Positions 1 to 13,400 of a DNA stretch of 64,000 nt are shown piece after piece. Location of the stretch: NCBI GenBank assembly GCA_029964075.1, contig CM057130.1, positions 3,100,001 to 3,164,000 on the forward strand, in the 5' to 3' direction. The notes under the pieces are model-generated. The model searched no databases. It saw only the letters and a program-made list of their open reading frames with translations, and was not told the origin of the DNA. Both the position numbers and the translations under genes were made by a program. Source of the DNA: Patiria pectinifera (lineage: Eukaryota; Echinodermata; Asteroidea; Valvatida; Asterinidae). Each line of letters starts with the position of its first letter. The stretch's first letter is position 1.

Positions 1-65
1 TCCTTTTGTAATATTTGTTAGTAAGTGCATTTATTGAATAAAAACTAAGACAAAAGAAAACGTAC

Positions 66-1478
66 TACATTGGCCTTCATCAACGCTGATGTCATCAACA
101 GCCATGTCACCTTTGAAATCATTTCCGCGTTCACCAACAAAAGAAACCTACAGAAATAAAGGAATAAAGGAATACAGAGTAGAGAGTTATACAAGAAAAC
201 ATCTGGACATATAAAGCTGGGCTTCAGTTTATCCCACGCTCACAAAATTGGTTATTAAACTTCTTGACACGATTTGGTTTCTGAGTACAAAATATTCCCT
301 ACATTATTAATAGTGTCTTCTTTTTTGGTGAGCCATCTTTGTGACAGGAAGCTTTTTCAGTTCCTTACCTGAAATTCAATCCCAGAAGCAATATATATTG
401 CTGCGTCCAACCACTTGTTACCAGATGTACCATTCGCTGACCAGCGGGCAGGGCCAAGACCACCTTGACCATCACCTGTGTATACCGTCAATGATCCCAT
501 GTCTGCCCCGTACATGTGGTACCAAAATCTGACACACGCACCAGTGGCAGGTGCAATGGCTTTGGGGCTGTCTAGTCGAGCTTTATCGGATGTAGCTCTG
601 GGAATAGATGCTTCAGTGTAGATGTAGAAACCACTTGCTGTAAAATGATTCATTAAATTCAGATTCATTCATTCATTCCGGTCTAATATTTCGGTTCTAT
701 TTTATTAAAAGATGGACCCTAAGTATTGTACTACAACTTTAATTTTCTGCTAACGAAGTTTGAACAGGCATTTGTATAAGAACACAACTGTAACTTTTGG
801 TTCGTCTGCATGTTTGACAAAAAAAGCGTTTTGGTGGACGGCAACAGTTTGTGTGAATTAGATGAGGGAATAGTGCGATAAGTGTAAGGATGATGAATTC
901 CATCACTTAAATTGAACCGCTTTTTGGTACAAAGTCTCTGTGTAACGTGGGAAGGTTTGGTATCGCCAGCGAAAGGAGCAATTTGAATCTGTAATCAATA
1001 TTTGGGATGAAGCTTGATATCATCACAGGCAGTTTATCTTTTCAAGGCTATCAAGTGTAGTAATTTTCCTTTTGAAATTTTGTTTCAATTTTTGTTTTTC
1101 TTTTGGGAAAGTCAAAACTTTCAAACTCAGAGATGAAAATCAAGTTTGATCAAAATCTGGTAAGGGAAAGGAATAAGCATACGTCAAGTTGCATGAGAGA
1201 AAAGAAATGAAAACCTTCAGAAACACCTTACCTCATCGTGCAGAAATTCACAGGGCAGGAAGAAAATTCTTTTCAAATGTGCTATTTTAATTACTTTTAC
1301 TGCGTATGATTTAACTTACAATTTGTTGTAGAGTGGTCTGAGTCAGGCCCAGTATCTGTGCTTGGGGTGTTGCCGTTATTGAGTGTCCAATCAAAGTCAT
1401 CGTTCTGGTTGTTTATGAATTGACAAAGGTTGTTGGAATTGAAGTCACAATTCAAGACTGGCAATGGCACGGTTGGGT
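66..1478 (-). CDS. MAM domain 8, hybrid B/A (exons 1320-1478, 369-637, 66-147)
   Basis: The first exon is B type (LNCDFNSNNLC). The middle exon starts B type (SGFYIYTEASIPRATSDK) and ends A type (WSANGTSGNKWLDAAIYIAS). The last exon is A type (DEGQC). The switch lies in a stretch where the two parental exons are identical, between about 531 and 593. The hybrid exon is still 269 nt, splice sites are intact and all four cysteines are kept, so the domain is predicted to be functional. Relative to a normal unit, 1,347 bp, including one B third exon and one A first exon, have gone: one MAM domain fewer, reading frame kept. Confidence 0.88.
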
Positions 1479-4400
1479 CTGTTGACAAAGATAGAAAATA
1501 ATATTAGACGAGTAAAAGGAAGGAGTACACAGACAGAATTCGTTGTGACAAACAAATAATAAAAAATGAAATACATCATTAAAAAAAGTAGTTTTATGCT
1601 CTCCGTATAGCTCTCTACTTAAAATCAAGCTTTTACTGTCAATCGTAAACTTGGCCTGCAACACTGATTGAAAACGTGTAATTTCTGATAATTTTAAGGA
1701 ATTTTCCAATTAAGATTTTCAGCTTGCATTCTTTTGGTACTAGTGCAATATTCTGCTTTCTGTGTGAACTGAGCTGTCTGCTTTTTTAAAGTTTGATTCG
1801 TGAAGCGTTTTTAACATTGGTTTTCTCCATTTTTCCTTTTGTAATATTTGTTAGTAAGTGCATTTATTGAATAAAAACTAAGACAAAAGAAAACGTACTA
1901 CATTGGCCTTCATCAACGCTGATGTCATCAACAGCCATGTCACCTTTGAAATCATTTCCGCGTTCACCAACAAAAGAAACCTACAGAAATAAAGGAATAA
2001 AGGAATACAGAGTAGAGAGTTATACAAGAAAACATCTGGACATATAAAGCTGGGCTTCAGTTTATCCCACGCTCACAAAATTGGTTATTAAACTTCTTGA
2101 CACGATTTGGTTTCTGAGTACAAAATATTCCCTACATTATTAATAGTGTCTTCTTTTTTGGTGAGCCATCTTTGTGACAGGAAGCTTTTTCAGTTCCTTA
2201 CCTGAAATTCAATCCCAGAAGCAATATATATTGCTGCGTCCAACCACTTGTTACCAGATGTACCATTCGCTGACCAGCGGGCAGGGCCAAGACCACCTTG
2301 ACCATCACCTGTGTATACCGTCAATGATCCCATGTCTGCCCCGTACATGTGGTACCAAAATCTGACACACGCACCAGTGGCAGGTGCAATGGCTTTGGGG
2401 CTGTCTAGTCGAGCTTTATCGGATGGAAGTCTTGGACTCGATGCTTCAGTGTAGATGTAGACACCATTTGCTGTAAAAACAATTGTGGAGATGGAAAACA
2501 TTAATTCAGGTAAACATTGATAATGTTTAGGTTGAAAATTGCAAATTTAAGATTCAACCCAATTTTGGTAAAATATCAGCATACGGTTGTGAAGTAGCTG
2601 CATGAGGGCATACGAAAATAACTTGATGATCGAACATCTAAGGTATTCCATGTATCAATTAAAATACATGTTGACATGTACACGCATATATAGGTGCTTT
2701 TCTAGTTGGTTTAACTTACAAGTTCCTAGAGTGTGGTCTACATTAGGCCCAGTGTCTGAGCTGGTGGTGCCACCGCTATCGAGTGTCCAATCGAAGTCAT
2801 CATTCTGGCTGTTGTTGAATTGACATAGGTTGTAGGAATCGAAGTCACATTTCAAATCCATCAATGGCACGGTCGGCCTACCTGTGAACAATTGTGTTAA
2901 ATTATATCAACAATTGTAAAAGGGTGGAATTCAAGCAACAAAATAATGTAGTTTTTAACCTGCCTATTCTATCGACTCCAACAGTTAGATCATAACTTTG
3001 TTGTGTAATCACTACCGGTATGTTGTGTAATTTAAACACCACACGTTACACGGTACCAGATTGAAACTTTATCTTTTTCTTTAACAGCGTTTCCCACCAA
3101 GTGTCTGATGTTTTTGTGGTCCTATTTTTAATTCGTTAAGCTAGAACTTGTTTTTCCAGAATATGTTAAATATATGTCAGTATGTGAAGCAATTGATAAT
3201 GCATAATATACAAGGAATCAAATAATACGTACTACATTTTTCTTCATGAACGCTGATGTCATCAATAGCTATGTCACTTGTAAAACCACTTCCACGTTCA
3301 CCCACAAAAGACACCTGCATAAATAAAGAAATACAAAGTGAAACAAAAACAAACCTCAACAAACGTCGTTACCATAAAGACTTAAGTAGCTGTTCTTCAG
3401 ATAAATCCAAGCAAATAAAATAGGCTATCAAACTTCCTGACACGTATTAATTATTGTTGGTATTTTGATGATTTTTTTCTTAAGTGACTGTTTCTAATCA
3501 AGCATATTTCTAACTCTGAACCATAAAACAAACCTTTCGATTGCTTACCTGATATTCAACCCCAGGGTCAATATCTATTGATGCGTCGAGCCACTTGTTA
3601 CTAGCATTACCACTTGCTGACCAGCGGGCAGGGCCAAGACCACCTTGACCATCACCTGTGTATACCGTCAATGATCCCATGTCTGCCCCGTACATGTGGT
3701 ACCAAAATCTTACACACGCACCAGTGGCAGGTGCAATGGCTTTGGGGCTGTCTAGTCGAGCTTTATCGGATGTAGCTCTGGGAATAGATGCTTCAGTGTA
3801 GATGTAGAAACCACTTGCTGTAAAATGATTCATTAAATTCAGATTCATTCATTCATTCCGGTCTAATATTTCGGTTCTATTTTATTAAAAGATGGACCCT
3901 AAGTATTGTACTACAACTTTAATTTTCTGCTAACGAAGTTTGAACAGGCATTTGTATAAGAACACAACTGTAACTTTTGGTTCGTCTGCATGTTTGACAA
4001 AAAAAGCGTTTTGGTGGACGGCAACAGTTTGTGTGAATTAGATGAGGGAATAGTGCGATAAGTGTAAGGATGATGAATTCCATCACTTAAATTGAACCGC
4101 TTTTTGGTACAAAGTCTCTGTGTAACGTGGGAAGGTTTGGTATCGCCAGCGAAAGGAGCAATTTGAATCTGTAATCAATATTTGGGATGAAGCTTGATAT
4201 CATCACAGGCAGTTTATCTTTTCAAGGCTATCAAGTGTAGTAATTTTCCTTTTGAAATTTTGTTTCAATTTTTGTTTTTCTTTTTGGGAAAGTCAAAACT
4301 TTCAAACTCAGAGATGAAAATCAAGTTTGATCAAAATCTGGTAAGGGAAAGGAATAAGCATACGTCAAGTTGCATGAGAGAAAAGAAATGAAAACCTTCA

Positions 4401-7400
4401 GAAACACCTTACCTCATCGTGCAGAAATTCACAGGGCAGGAAGAAAATTCTTTTCAAATGTGCTATTTTAATTACTTTTTACTGCGTATGATTTAACTTA
4501 CAATTTGTTGTAGAGTGGTCTGAGTCAGGCCCAGTATCTGTGCTTGGGGTGTTGCCGTTATTGAGTGTCCAATCAAAGTCATCGTTCTGGTTGTTTATGA
4601 ATTGACAAAGGTTGTTGGAATTGAAGTCACAATTCAAGACTGGCAATGGCACGGTTGGGTCTGTTGACAAAGATAGAAAATAATATTAGACGAGTAAAAG
4701 GAAGGAGTACACAGACAGAATTCGTTGTGACAAACAAATAATAAAAAATGAAATACATCATTAAAAAAAGTAGTTTTATGCTCTCCGTATAGCTCTCTAC
4801 TTAAAATCAAGCTTTTACTGTCAATCGTAAACTTGGCCTGCAACACTGATTGAAAACGTGTAATTTCTGATAATTTTAAGGAATTTTCCAATTAAGATTT
4901 TCAGCTTGCATTCTTTTGGTACTAGTGCAATATTCTGCTTTCTGTGTGAACTGAGCTGTCTGCTTTTTTAAAGTTTGATTCGTGAAGCGTTTTTAACATT
5001 GGTTTTCTCCATTTTTCCTTTTGTAATATTTGTTAGTAAGTGCATTTATTGAATAAAAACTAAGACAAAAGAAAACGTACTACATTGGCCTTCATCAACG
5101 CTGATGTCATCAACAGCCATGTCACCTTTGAAATCATTTCCGCGTTCACCAACAAAAGAAACCTACAGAAATAAAGGAATAAAGGAATACAGAGTAGAGA
5201 GTTATACAAGAAAACATCTGGACATATAAAGCTGGGCTTCAGTTTATCCCACGCTCACAAAATTGGTTATTAAACTTCTTGACACGATTTGGTTTCTGAG
5301 TACAAAATATTCCCTACATTATTAATAGTGTCTTCTTTTTGGTGAGCCATCTTTGTGACAGGAAGCTTTTTCAGTTCCTTACCTGAAATTCAATCCCAGA
5401 AGCAATATATATTGCTGCGTCCAACCACTTGTTACCAGATGTACCATTCGCTGACCAGCGGGCAGGGCCAAGACCACCTTGACCATCACCTGTGTATACC
5501 GTCAATGATCCCATGTCTGCCCCGTACATGTGGTACCAAAATCTGACACACGCACCAGTGGCAGGTGCAATGGCTTTGGGGCTGTCTAGTCGAGCTTTAT
5601 CGGATGGAAGTCTTGGACTCGATGCTTCAGTGTAGATGTAGACACCATTTGCTGTAAAAACAATTGTGGAGATGGAAAACATTAATTCAGGTAAACATTG
5701 ATAATGTTTAGGTTGAAAATTGCAAATTTAAGATTCAACCCAATTTTGGTAAAATATCAGCATACGGTTGTGAAGTAGCTGCATGAGGGCATACGAAAAT
5801 AACTTGATGATCGAACATCTAAGGTATTCCATGTATCAATTAAAATACATGTTGACATGTACACGCATATATAGGTGCTTTTCTAGTTGGTTTAACTTAC
5901 AAGTTCCTAGAGTGTGGTCTACATTAGGCCCAGTGTCTGAGCTGGTGGTGCCACCGCTATCGAGTGTCCAATCGAAGTCATCATTCTGGCTGTTGTTGAA
6001 TTGACATAGGTTGTAGGAATCGAAGTCACATTTCAAATCCATCAATGGCACGGTCGGCCTACCTGTGAACAATTGTGTTAAATTATATCAACAATTGTAA
6101 AAGGGTGGAATTCAAGCAACAAAATAATGTAGTTTTTAACCTGCCTATTCTATCGACTCCAACAGTTAGATCATAACTTTGTTGTGTAATCACTACCGGT
6201 ATGTTGTGTAATTTAAACACCACACGTTACACGGTACCAGATTGAAACTTTATCTTTTTCTTTAACAGCGTTTCCCACCAAGTGTCTGATGTTTTTTGTG
6301 GTCCTATTTTTAATTCGTTAAGCTAGAACTTGTTTTTCCAGAATATGTTAAATATATGTCAGTATGTGAAGCAATTGATAATGCATAATATACAAGGAAT
6401 CAAATAATACGTACTACATTTTTCTTCATGAACGCTGATGTCATCAATAGCTATGTCACTTGTAAAACCACTTCCACGTTCACCCACAAAAGACACCTGC
6501 ATAAATAAAGAAATACAAAGTGAAACAAAAACAAACCTCAACAAACGTCGTTACCATAAAGACTTAAGTAGCTGTTCTTCAGATAAATCCAAGCAAATAA
6601 AATAGGTTATCAAACTTCCTGACACGTATTAATTATTGTTGGTATTTTGATGATTTTTTTCTTAAGTGACTGTTTCTAATCAAGCATATTTCTAACTCTG
6701 AACCATAAAACAAACCTTTCGATTGCTTACCTGATATTCAACCCCAGGGTCAATATCTATTGATGCGTCGAGCCACTTGTTACTAGCATTACCACTTGCT
6801 GACCAGCGGGCAGGGCCAAGACCACCTTGACCATCACCTGTGTATACCGTCAATGATCCCATGTCTGCCCCGTACATGTGGTACCAAAATCTTACACACG
6901 CACCAGTGGCAGGTGCAATGGCTTTGGGGCTGTCTAGTCGAGCTTTATCGGATGTAGCTCTGGGAATAGATGCTTCAGTGTAGATGTAGAAACCACTTGC
7001 TGTAAAATGATTCATTAAATTCAGATTCATTCATTCATTCCGGTCTAATATTTCGGTTCTATTTTATTAAAAGATGGACCCTAAGTATTGTACTACAACT
7101 TTAATTTTCTGCTAACGAAGTTTGAACAGGCATTTGTATAAGAACACAACTGTAACTTTTGGTTCGTCTGCATGTTTGACAAAAAAAGCGTTTTGGTGGA
7201 CGGCAACAGTTTGTGTGAATTAGATGAGGGAATAGTGCGATAAGTGTAAGGATGATGAATTCCATCACTTAAATTGAACCGCTTTTTGGTACAAAGTCTC
7301 TGTGTAACGTGGGAAGGTTTGGTATCGCCAGCGAAAGGAGCAATTTGAATCTGTAATCAATATTTGGGATGAAGCTTGATATCATCACAGGCAGTTTATC

Positions 7401-10400
7401 TTTTCAAGGCTATCAAGTGTAGTAATTTTCCTTTTGAAATTTTGTTTCAATTTTTGTTTTTCTTTTGGGAAAGTCAAAACTTTCAAACTCAGAGATGAAA
7501 ATCAAGTTTGATCAAAATCTGGTAAGGGAAAGGAATAAGCATACGTCAAGTTGCATGAGAGAAAAGAAATGAAAACCTTCAGAAACACCTTACCTCATCG
7601 TGCAGAAATTCACAGGGCAGGAAGAAAATTCTTTTCAAATGTGCTATTTTAATTACTTTTACTGCGTATGATTTAACTTACAATTTGTTGTAGAGTGGTC
7701 TGAGTCAGGCCCAGTATCTGTGCTTGGGGTGTTGCCGTTATTGAGTGTCCAATCAAAGTCATCGTTCTGGTTGTTTATGAATTGACAAAGGTTGTTGGAA
7801 TTGAAGTCACAATTCAAGACTGGCAATGGCACGGTTGGGTCTGTTGACAAAGATAGAAAATAATATTAGACGAGTAAAAGGAAGGAGTACACAGACAGAA
7901 TTCGTTGTGACAAACAAATAATAAAAAATGAAATACATCATTAAAAAAAGTAGTTTTATGCTCTCCGTATAGCTCTCTACTTAAAATCAAGCTTTTACTG
8001 TCAATCGTAAACTTGGCCTGCAACACTGATTGAAAACGTGTAATTTCTGATAATTTTAAGGAATTTTCCAATTAAGATTTTCAGCTTGCATTCTTTGGTA
8101 CTAGTGCAATATTCTGCTTTCTGTGTGAACTGAGCTGTCTGCTTTTTTAAAGTTTGATTCGTGAAGCGTTTTTAACATTGGTTTTCTCCATTTTTCCTTT
8201 TGTAATATTTGTTAGTAAGTGCATTTATTGAATAAAAACTAAGACAAAAGAAAACGTACTACATTGGCCTTCATCAACGCTGATGTCATCAACAGCCATG
8301 TCACCTTTGAAATCATTTCCGCGTTCACCAACAAAAGAAACCTACAGAAATAAAGGAATAAAGGAATACAGAGTAGAGAGTTATACAAGAAAACATCTGG
8401 ACATATAAAGCTGGGCTTCAGTTTATCCCACGCTCACAAAATTGGTTATTAAACTTCTTGACACGATTTGGTTTCTGAGTACAAAATATTCCCTACATTA
8501 TTAATAGTGTCTTCTTTTGGTGAGCCATCTTTGTGACAGGAAGCTTTTTCAGTTCCTTACCTGAAATTCAATCCCAGAAGCAATATATATTGCTGCGTCC
8601 AACCACTTGTTACCAGATGTACCATTCGCTGACCAGCGGGCAGGGCCAAGACCACCTTGACCATCACCTGTGTATACCGTCAATGATCCCATGTCTGCCC
8701 CGTACATGTGGTACCAAAATCTGACACACGCACCAGTGGCAGGTGCAATGGCTTTGGGGCTGTCTAGTCGAGCTTTATCGGATGGAAGTCTTGGACTCGA
8801 TGCTTCAGTGTAGATGTAGACACCATTTGCTGTAAAAACAATTGTGGAGATGGAAAACATTAATTCAGGTAAACATTGATAATGTTTAGGTTGAAAATTG
8901 CAAATTTAAGATTCAACCCAATTTTGGTAAAATATCAGCATACGGTTGTGAAGTAGCTGCATGAGGGCATACGAAAATAACTTGATGATCGAACATCTAA
9001 GGTATTCCATGTATCAATTAAAATACATGTTGACATGTACACGCATATATAGGTGCTTTTCTAGTTGGTTTAACTTACAAGTTCCTAGAGTGTGGTCTAC
9101 ATTAGGCCCAGTGTCTGAGCTGGTGGTGCCACCGCTATCGAGTGTCCAATCGAAGTCATCATTCTGGCTGTTGTTGAATTGACATAGGTTGTAGGAATCG
9201 AAGTCACATTTCAAATCCATCAATGGCACGGTCGGCCTACCTGTGAACAATTGTGTTAAATTATATCAACAATTGTAAAAGGGTGGAATTCAAGCAACAA
9301 AATAATGTAGTTTTTAACCTGCCTATTCTATCGACTCCAACAGTTAGATCATAAATTATTTGTGTAATCACTACCGGTATGTTGTGTAATTTAAACACCA
9401 CACGTTACACGGTACCAGATTGAAACTTTATCTTTTTCTTTAACAGCGTTTCCCACCAAGTGTCTGATATTTTTTGTGGTCCTATTTTGAATTCGTTAAG
9501 CTAGAACTTGTTTTTCCAGAATATGTTAAATATATGTCAGTATGTGAAGCAATTGATAATGCATAATATACAAGGAATCAAATAATACGTACTACATTTT
9601 TCTTCATGAACGCTGATGTCATCAATAGCTATGTCACTTGTAAAACCACTTCCACGTTCACCCACAAAAGACACCTGCATAAATAAAGAAATACAAAGTG
9701 AAACAAAAACAAACCTCAACAAACGTCGTTACCATAAAGTCTTAAGTAGCTGTTCTTCAGATAAATCCAAGCAAATAAAATAGGTTATCAAACTTCCTGA
9801 CACGTATTAATTATTGTTGGTATTTTGATGATTTTTTTCTTAAGTGACTGTTTCTAATCAAGCATATTTCTAACTCTGAACCATAAAACAAACCTTTCGA
9901 TTGCTTACCTGATATTCAACCCCAGGGTCAATATCTATTGATGCGTCGAACCACTTGTTACTAGCATTACCACTTGCTGACCAGCGGGCAGGGCCAAGAC
10001 CACCTTGACCATCACCTGTGTATACCGTCAATGATCCCATGTCTGCCCCGTACATGTGGTACCAAAATCTTACACACGCACCAGTGGCAGGTGCAATGGC
10101 TTTGGGGCTGTCTAGTCGAGCTTTATCGGATGTAGCTCTGGGAACAGATGCTTCAATGTAGATGTAGAAACCACTTGCTGTAAAATGATTCATTAAATTC
10201 AGATTCATTCATTCATTCCGGTCGAATATTTCGGTTCTATTTTATTGAAAGATGGACCCTAAGTATTGTACTACAACTTTAATTTTCTGCTAACGAAGTT
10301 TGAACAGGCATTTGTATATGAACACAACTGTAACTTTTGGTTCGTCTGCATGTTTGACAAAAAAAGCGTTTTGGTGGACGGCAACAGTTTGTGTGAATTA

Positions 10401-13400
10401 GATGAGGGAATAGTGCGATAAGTGTAAGGATGATGAATTCCATCACTTAAATTGAACCGCTTTTTGGTACAAAGTCTCTGTGTAACGTGGGAAGGTTTGG
10501 TATCGCCAGCGAAAGGAGCAATTTGAATCTGTAATCAATATTTGGGATGAAGCTTGATATCATCACAGGCAGTTTATCTTTTCAAGGCTATCAAGTGTAG
10601 TAATTTTCCTTTTAAATTTTGTTTCAATTTTTGTTTTTCTTTTTGGGAAAGTCAAAACTTTCAAACTCAGAGATTAAAATCAAGTTTGATCAAAATCTGG
10701 TAAGGGAAAGGAATAAGCATACGTCAAGTTGCATGAGAGAAAAGAAATGAAAACCTTCAGAAACACCTTACCTCATCGTGCAGAAATTCACAGGGCAGGA
10801 AGAAAATTCTTTTCAAATGTGCTATTTTAATTACTTTTTACTGCGTATGATTTAACTTACAATTTGTTGTAGAGTGGTCTGAGTCAGGCCCAGTATCTGT
10901 GCTTGGGGTGTTGCCGTTATTGAGTGTCCAATCAAAGTCATCGTTCTGGTTGTTTATGAATTGACAAAGGTTGTTGGAATTGAAGTCACAATTCAAGACT
11001 GGCAATGGCACGGTTGGGTCTGTTGACAAAGATAGAAAATAATATTAGACGAGTAAAAGGAAGGAGTACACAGACAGAATTCGTTGTGACAAACAAATAA
11101 TAAAAAATGAAATACATCATTAAAAAAAGTAGTTTTATGCTCTCCGTATAGCTCTTTACTTAAAATCAAGCTTTTACTGTCAATCGTAAACTTGGCCTGC
11201 AACACTGATTGAAAATGTGTAATTTCTGATAATTTTAAGGAATTTTCCAATTGAGATTTTCAGCTTGCATTCTTTTGGTACTAGTGCGATATTCTGCTTT
11301 CTGTGTGAACTGAGCTGTCTGCTTTTTTAAAGTTTGATTCGTGAAGCGTTTTTAACATTGGTTTTCTCCATTTTCCCTTTTGTAATATTTGTTAGTAAGT
11401 ACATTTATTGAATAAAAACTAAGACAAAAGAAAACGTACTACATTGGCCTTCATCAACGCTGATGTCATCAACAGCCATGTCACCTTTGAAATCATTTCC
11501 GCGTTCACCAACAAAAGAAACCTACAGAAATAAAGGAATAAAGGAATACAGAGTAGAGAGTTATACAAGAAAACATTTGGACATATAAAGCTGGGCTTCA
11601 GTTTATCCCACGCTCACAAAATTGGTTATTAAACTTCTTGACACGATTTGGTTTCTGAGTACAAAATATTCCCTACATTATTAATAGTGTCTTCTTTTTT
11701 GGTGAGCCATTTTTGTGACAGGAAGCTTTTTCAGTTCCTTACCTGAAATTCAATCCCAGAAGCAATATCTATTGCTGCGTCCAACCACTTGTTACCAGAT
11801 GTACCATTCGCTGACCAGCGGGCAGGGCCAAGACCACCTTGACCATCACCTGTGTATACCGTCAATGATCCCATGTCTGCCCCGTACATGTGGTACCAAA
11901 ATCTGACACACGCACCAGTGGCAGGTGCAATGGCTTTGGGGCTGTCTAGTCGAGCTTTATCGGATGGAAGTCTTGGACTCGATGCTTCAGTGTAGATGTA
12001 GACACCATTTGCTGTAAAAACAATTGTGGAGATGGAAAACATTAATTCAGGTAAACATTGATAATGTTTAGGTTGAAAATTGCAAATTTAAGATTCAACC
12101 CAATTTTGGTAAAATATCAGCATACGGTTGTGAAGTAGCTGCATGAGGGCATACGAAAATAACTTGATGATCGAACATCTAAGGTATTCCATGTATCAAT
12201 TAAAATACATGTTGACATGTACACGCATATATAGGTGCTTTTCTAGTTGGTTTAACTTACAAGTTCCTAGAGTGTGGTCTACATTAGGCCCAGTGTCTGA
12301 GCTGGTGGTGCCACCGCTATCGAGTGTCCAATCGAAGTCATCATTCTGGCTGTTGTTGAATTGACATAGGTTGTAGGAATCGAAGTCACATTTCAAATCC
12401 ATCAATGGCACGGTCGGCCTACCTGTGAACAATGGTGTTAAATTATATCAAAAATTGTAAAAGGGTGGAATTCAAGCAACAAAATAATGTAGCTTTTAAC
12501 AGTAGACGTGTATTTTGTGTGATATTGTGATATTTCCCCGCATCGTGATTTTTTTCCACAATTTATTGTTGCACACTACAAAATTCACTGATGAGTCACG
12601 GTATTGCAAAAAAAATGCACTGCTTGTCGTGAAAAAAAGCCATTTCAAGGGAAGTTTATTCAGCCCATGTCAAAAAGAATTGCGGCTCACTATTTCGCTC
12701 GGGCGGATTACTTTTTAGCCCGGGTGGATTACTGTTTCGCCCTTGCGGATTACTGTTTCGCCCTGGCGGATTACTGTTTCACCCTGGCGGATTACTGTTT
12801 CGCCCTGACGGATTACTGTTTCGCCCTGGCGGATTACTGTTTCGCCCCTTGCGGATTACTGTTTCGCCCTGGCGGATTACTGTTTCGCCCCTTGCGGATT
12901 ACTGTTTCGCCCTGGCGGATTACTGTTTCGCCCCTGGCGGATTACTGTTTCGCCCTGGCGGATTACTGTTTCGCCCCTGGTGGATTACTGTTTCGCCCTG
13001 GCGGATTACTGTTTCGCCCCTGGCGGATTACTCTTTCGCCAGGGCGGATTAGTATTTCTCCCGGGTGGATTACTGTTTGAACTCAAAACGGTTCAAATGA
13101 ATACATAACTTAAATACTGCTAAATAAATAATAATTCTAGTAAAATGTTAAATAGGGGATTCCAATTACAAAGAATGACATGATGACGTCATAACCTAGA
13201 ACACGTCAAAGAAACTATTTATAATTCTTTTTAAATTTAAAAACCATTTGATGTAATTTTACCGAATTTCCAATAAAGATTTCAGCTTTGTTGTTGACGA
13301 AAGGCATCCTAATGCTATGACGTCATCAAACCGGAGGTTAGGTGTAATTTCTATATACACGTTTACATCCGTTTTATGTTTGTTTTTTTTCAGTTCTTTT

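Larger units (their letters stand above)
1..12501 (-). repeat. Tandem array of ~3.18-kb two-MAM units
   Basis: Equivalent points recur at 3,178-3,182 bp: the B first exon ends at 1,320, 4,502, 7,682 and 10,861. Three full units plus a shortened unit at the left are present. Introns are as conserved as exons; most differences between the left units are one-base changes in T or A runs. The right-hand (gene 5') unit carries more substitutions. The array breaks off at about 12,501, where the intron of sister units (AACCTGCC) is replaced by unrelated AT-rich DNA. The left end is not reached. Confidence 0.95.

Noticed and set aside
341..532. Plus-strand 63-codon frame repeated in each unit (341, 2174, 5355, 8533, 11715) and similar repeated plus-strand frames
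   Set aside because: Antisense shadow of the minus-strand MAM middle exon; repeats only because the DNA unit repeats.
1452..1709. Repeated 85-codon minus-strand frame beside the B first exon
   Set aside because: Overlaps the intron and acceptor upstream of the exon at 1,320-1,478; intronic frame copied with the unit.
12704..13078. CRISPR-like array
   Set aside because: Units are contiguous with no unique spacers, in animal DNA.
12604..13080. 158-codon frame of ADYCFAL-type repeats
   Set aside because: Read-through of a 21-bp minisatellite; frame stays open by periodicity.
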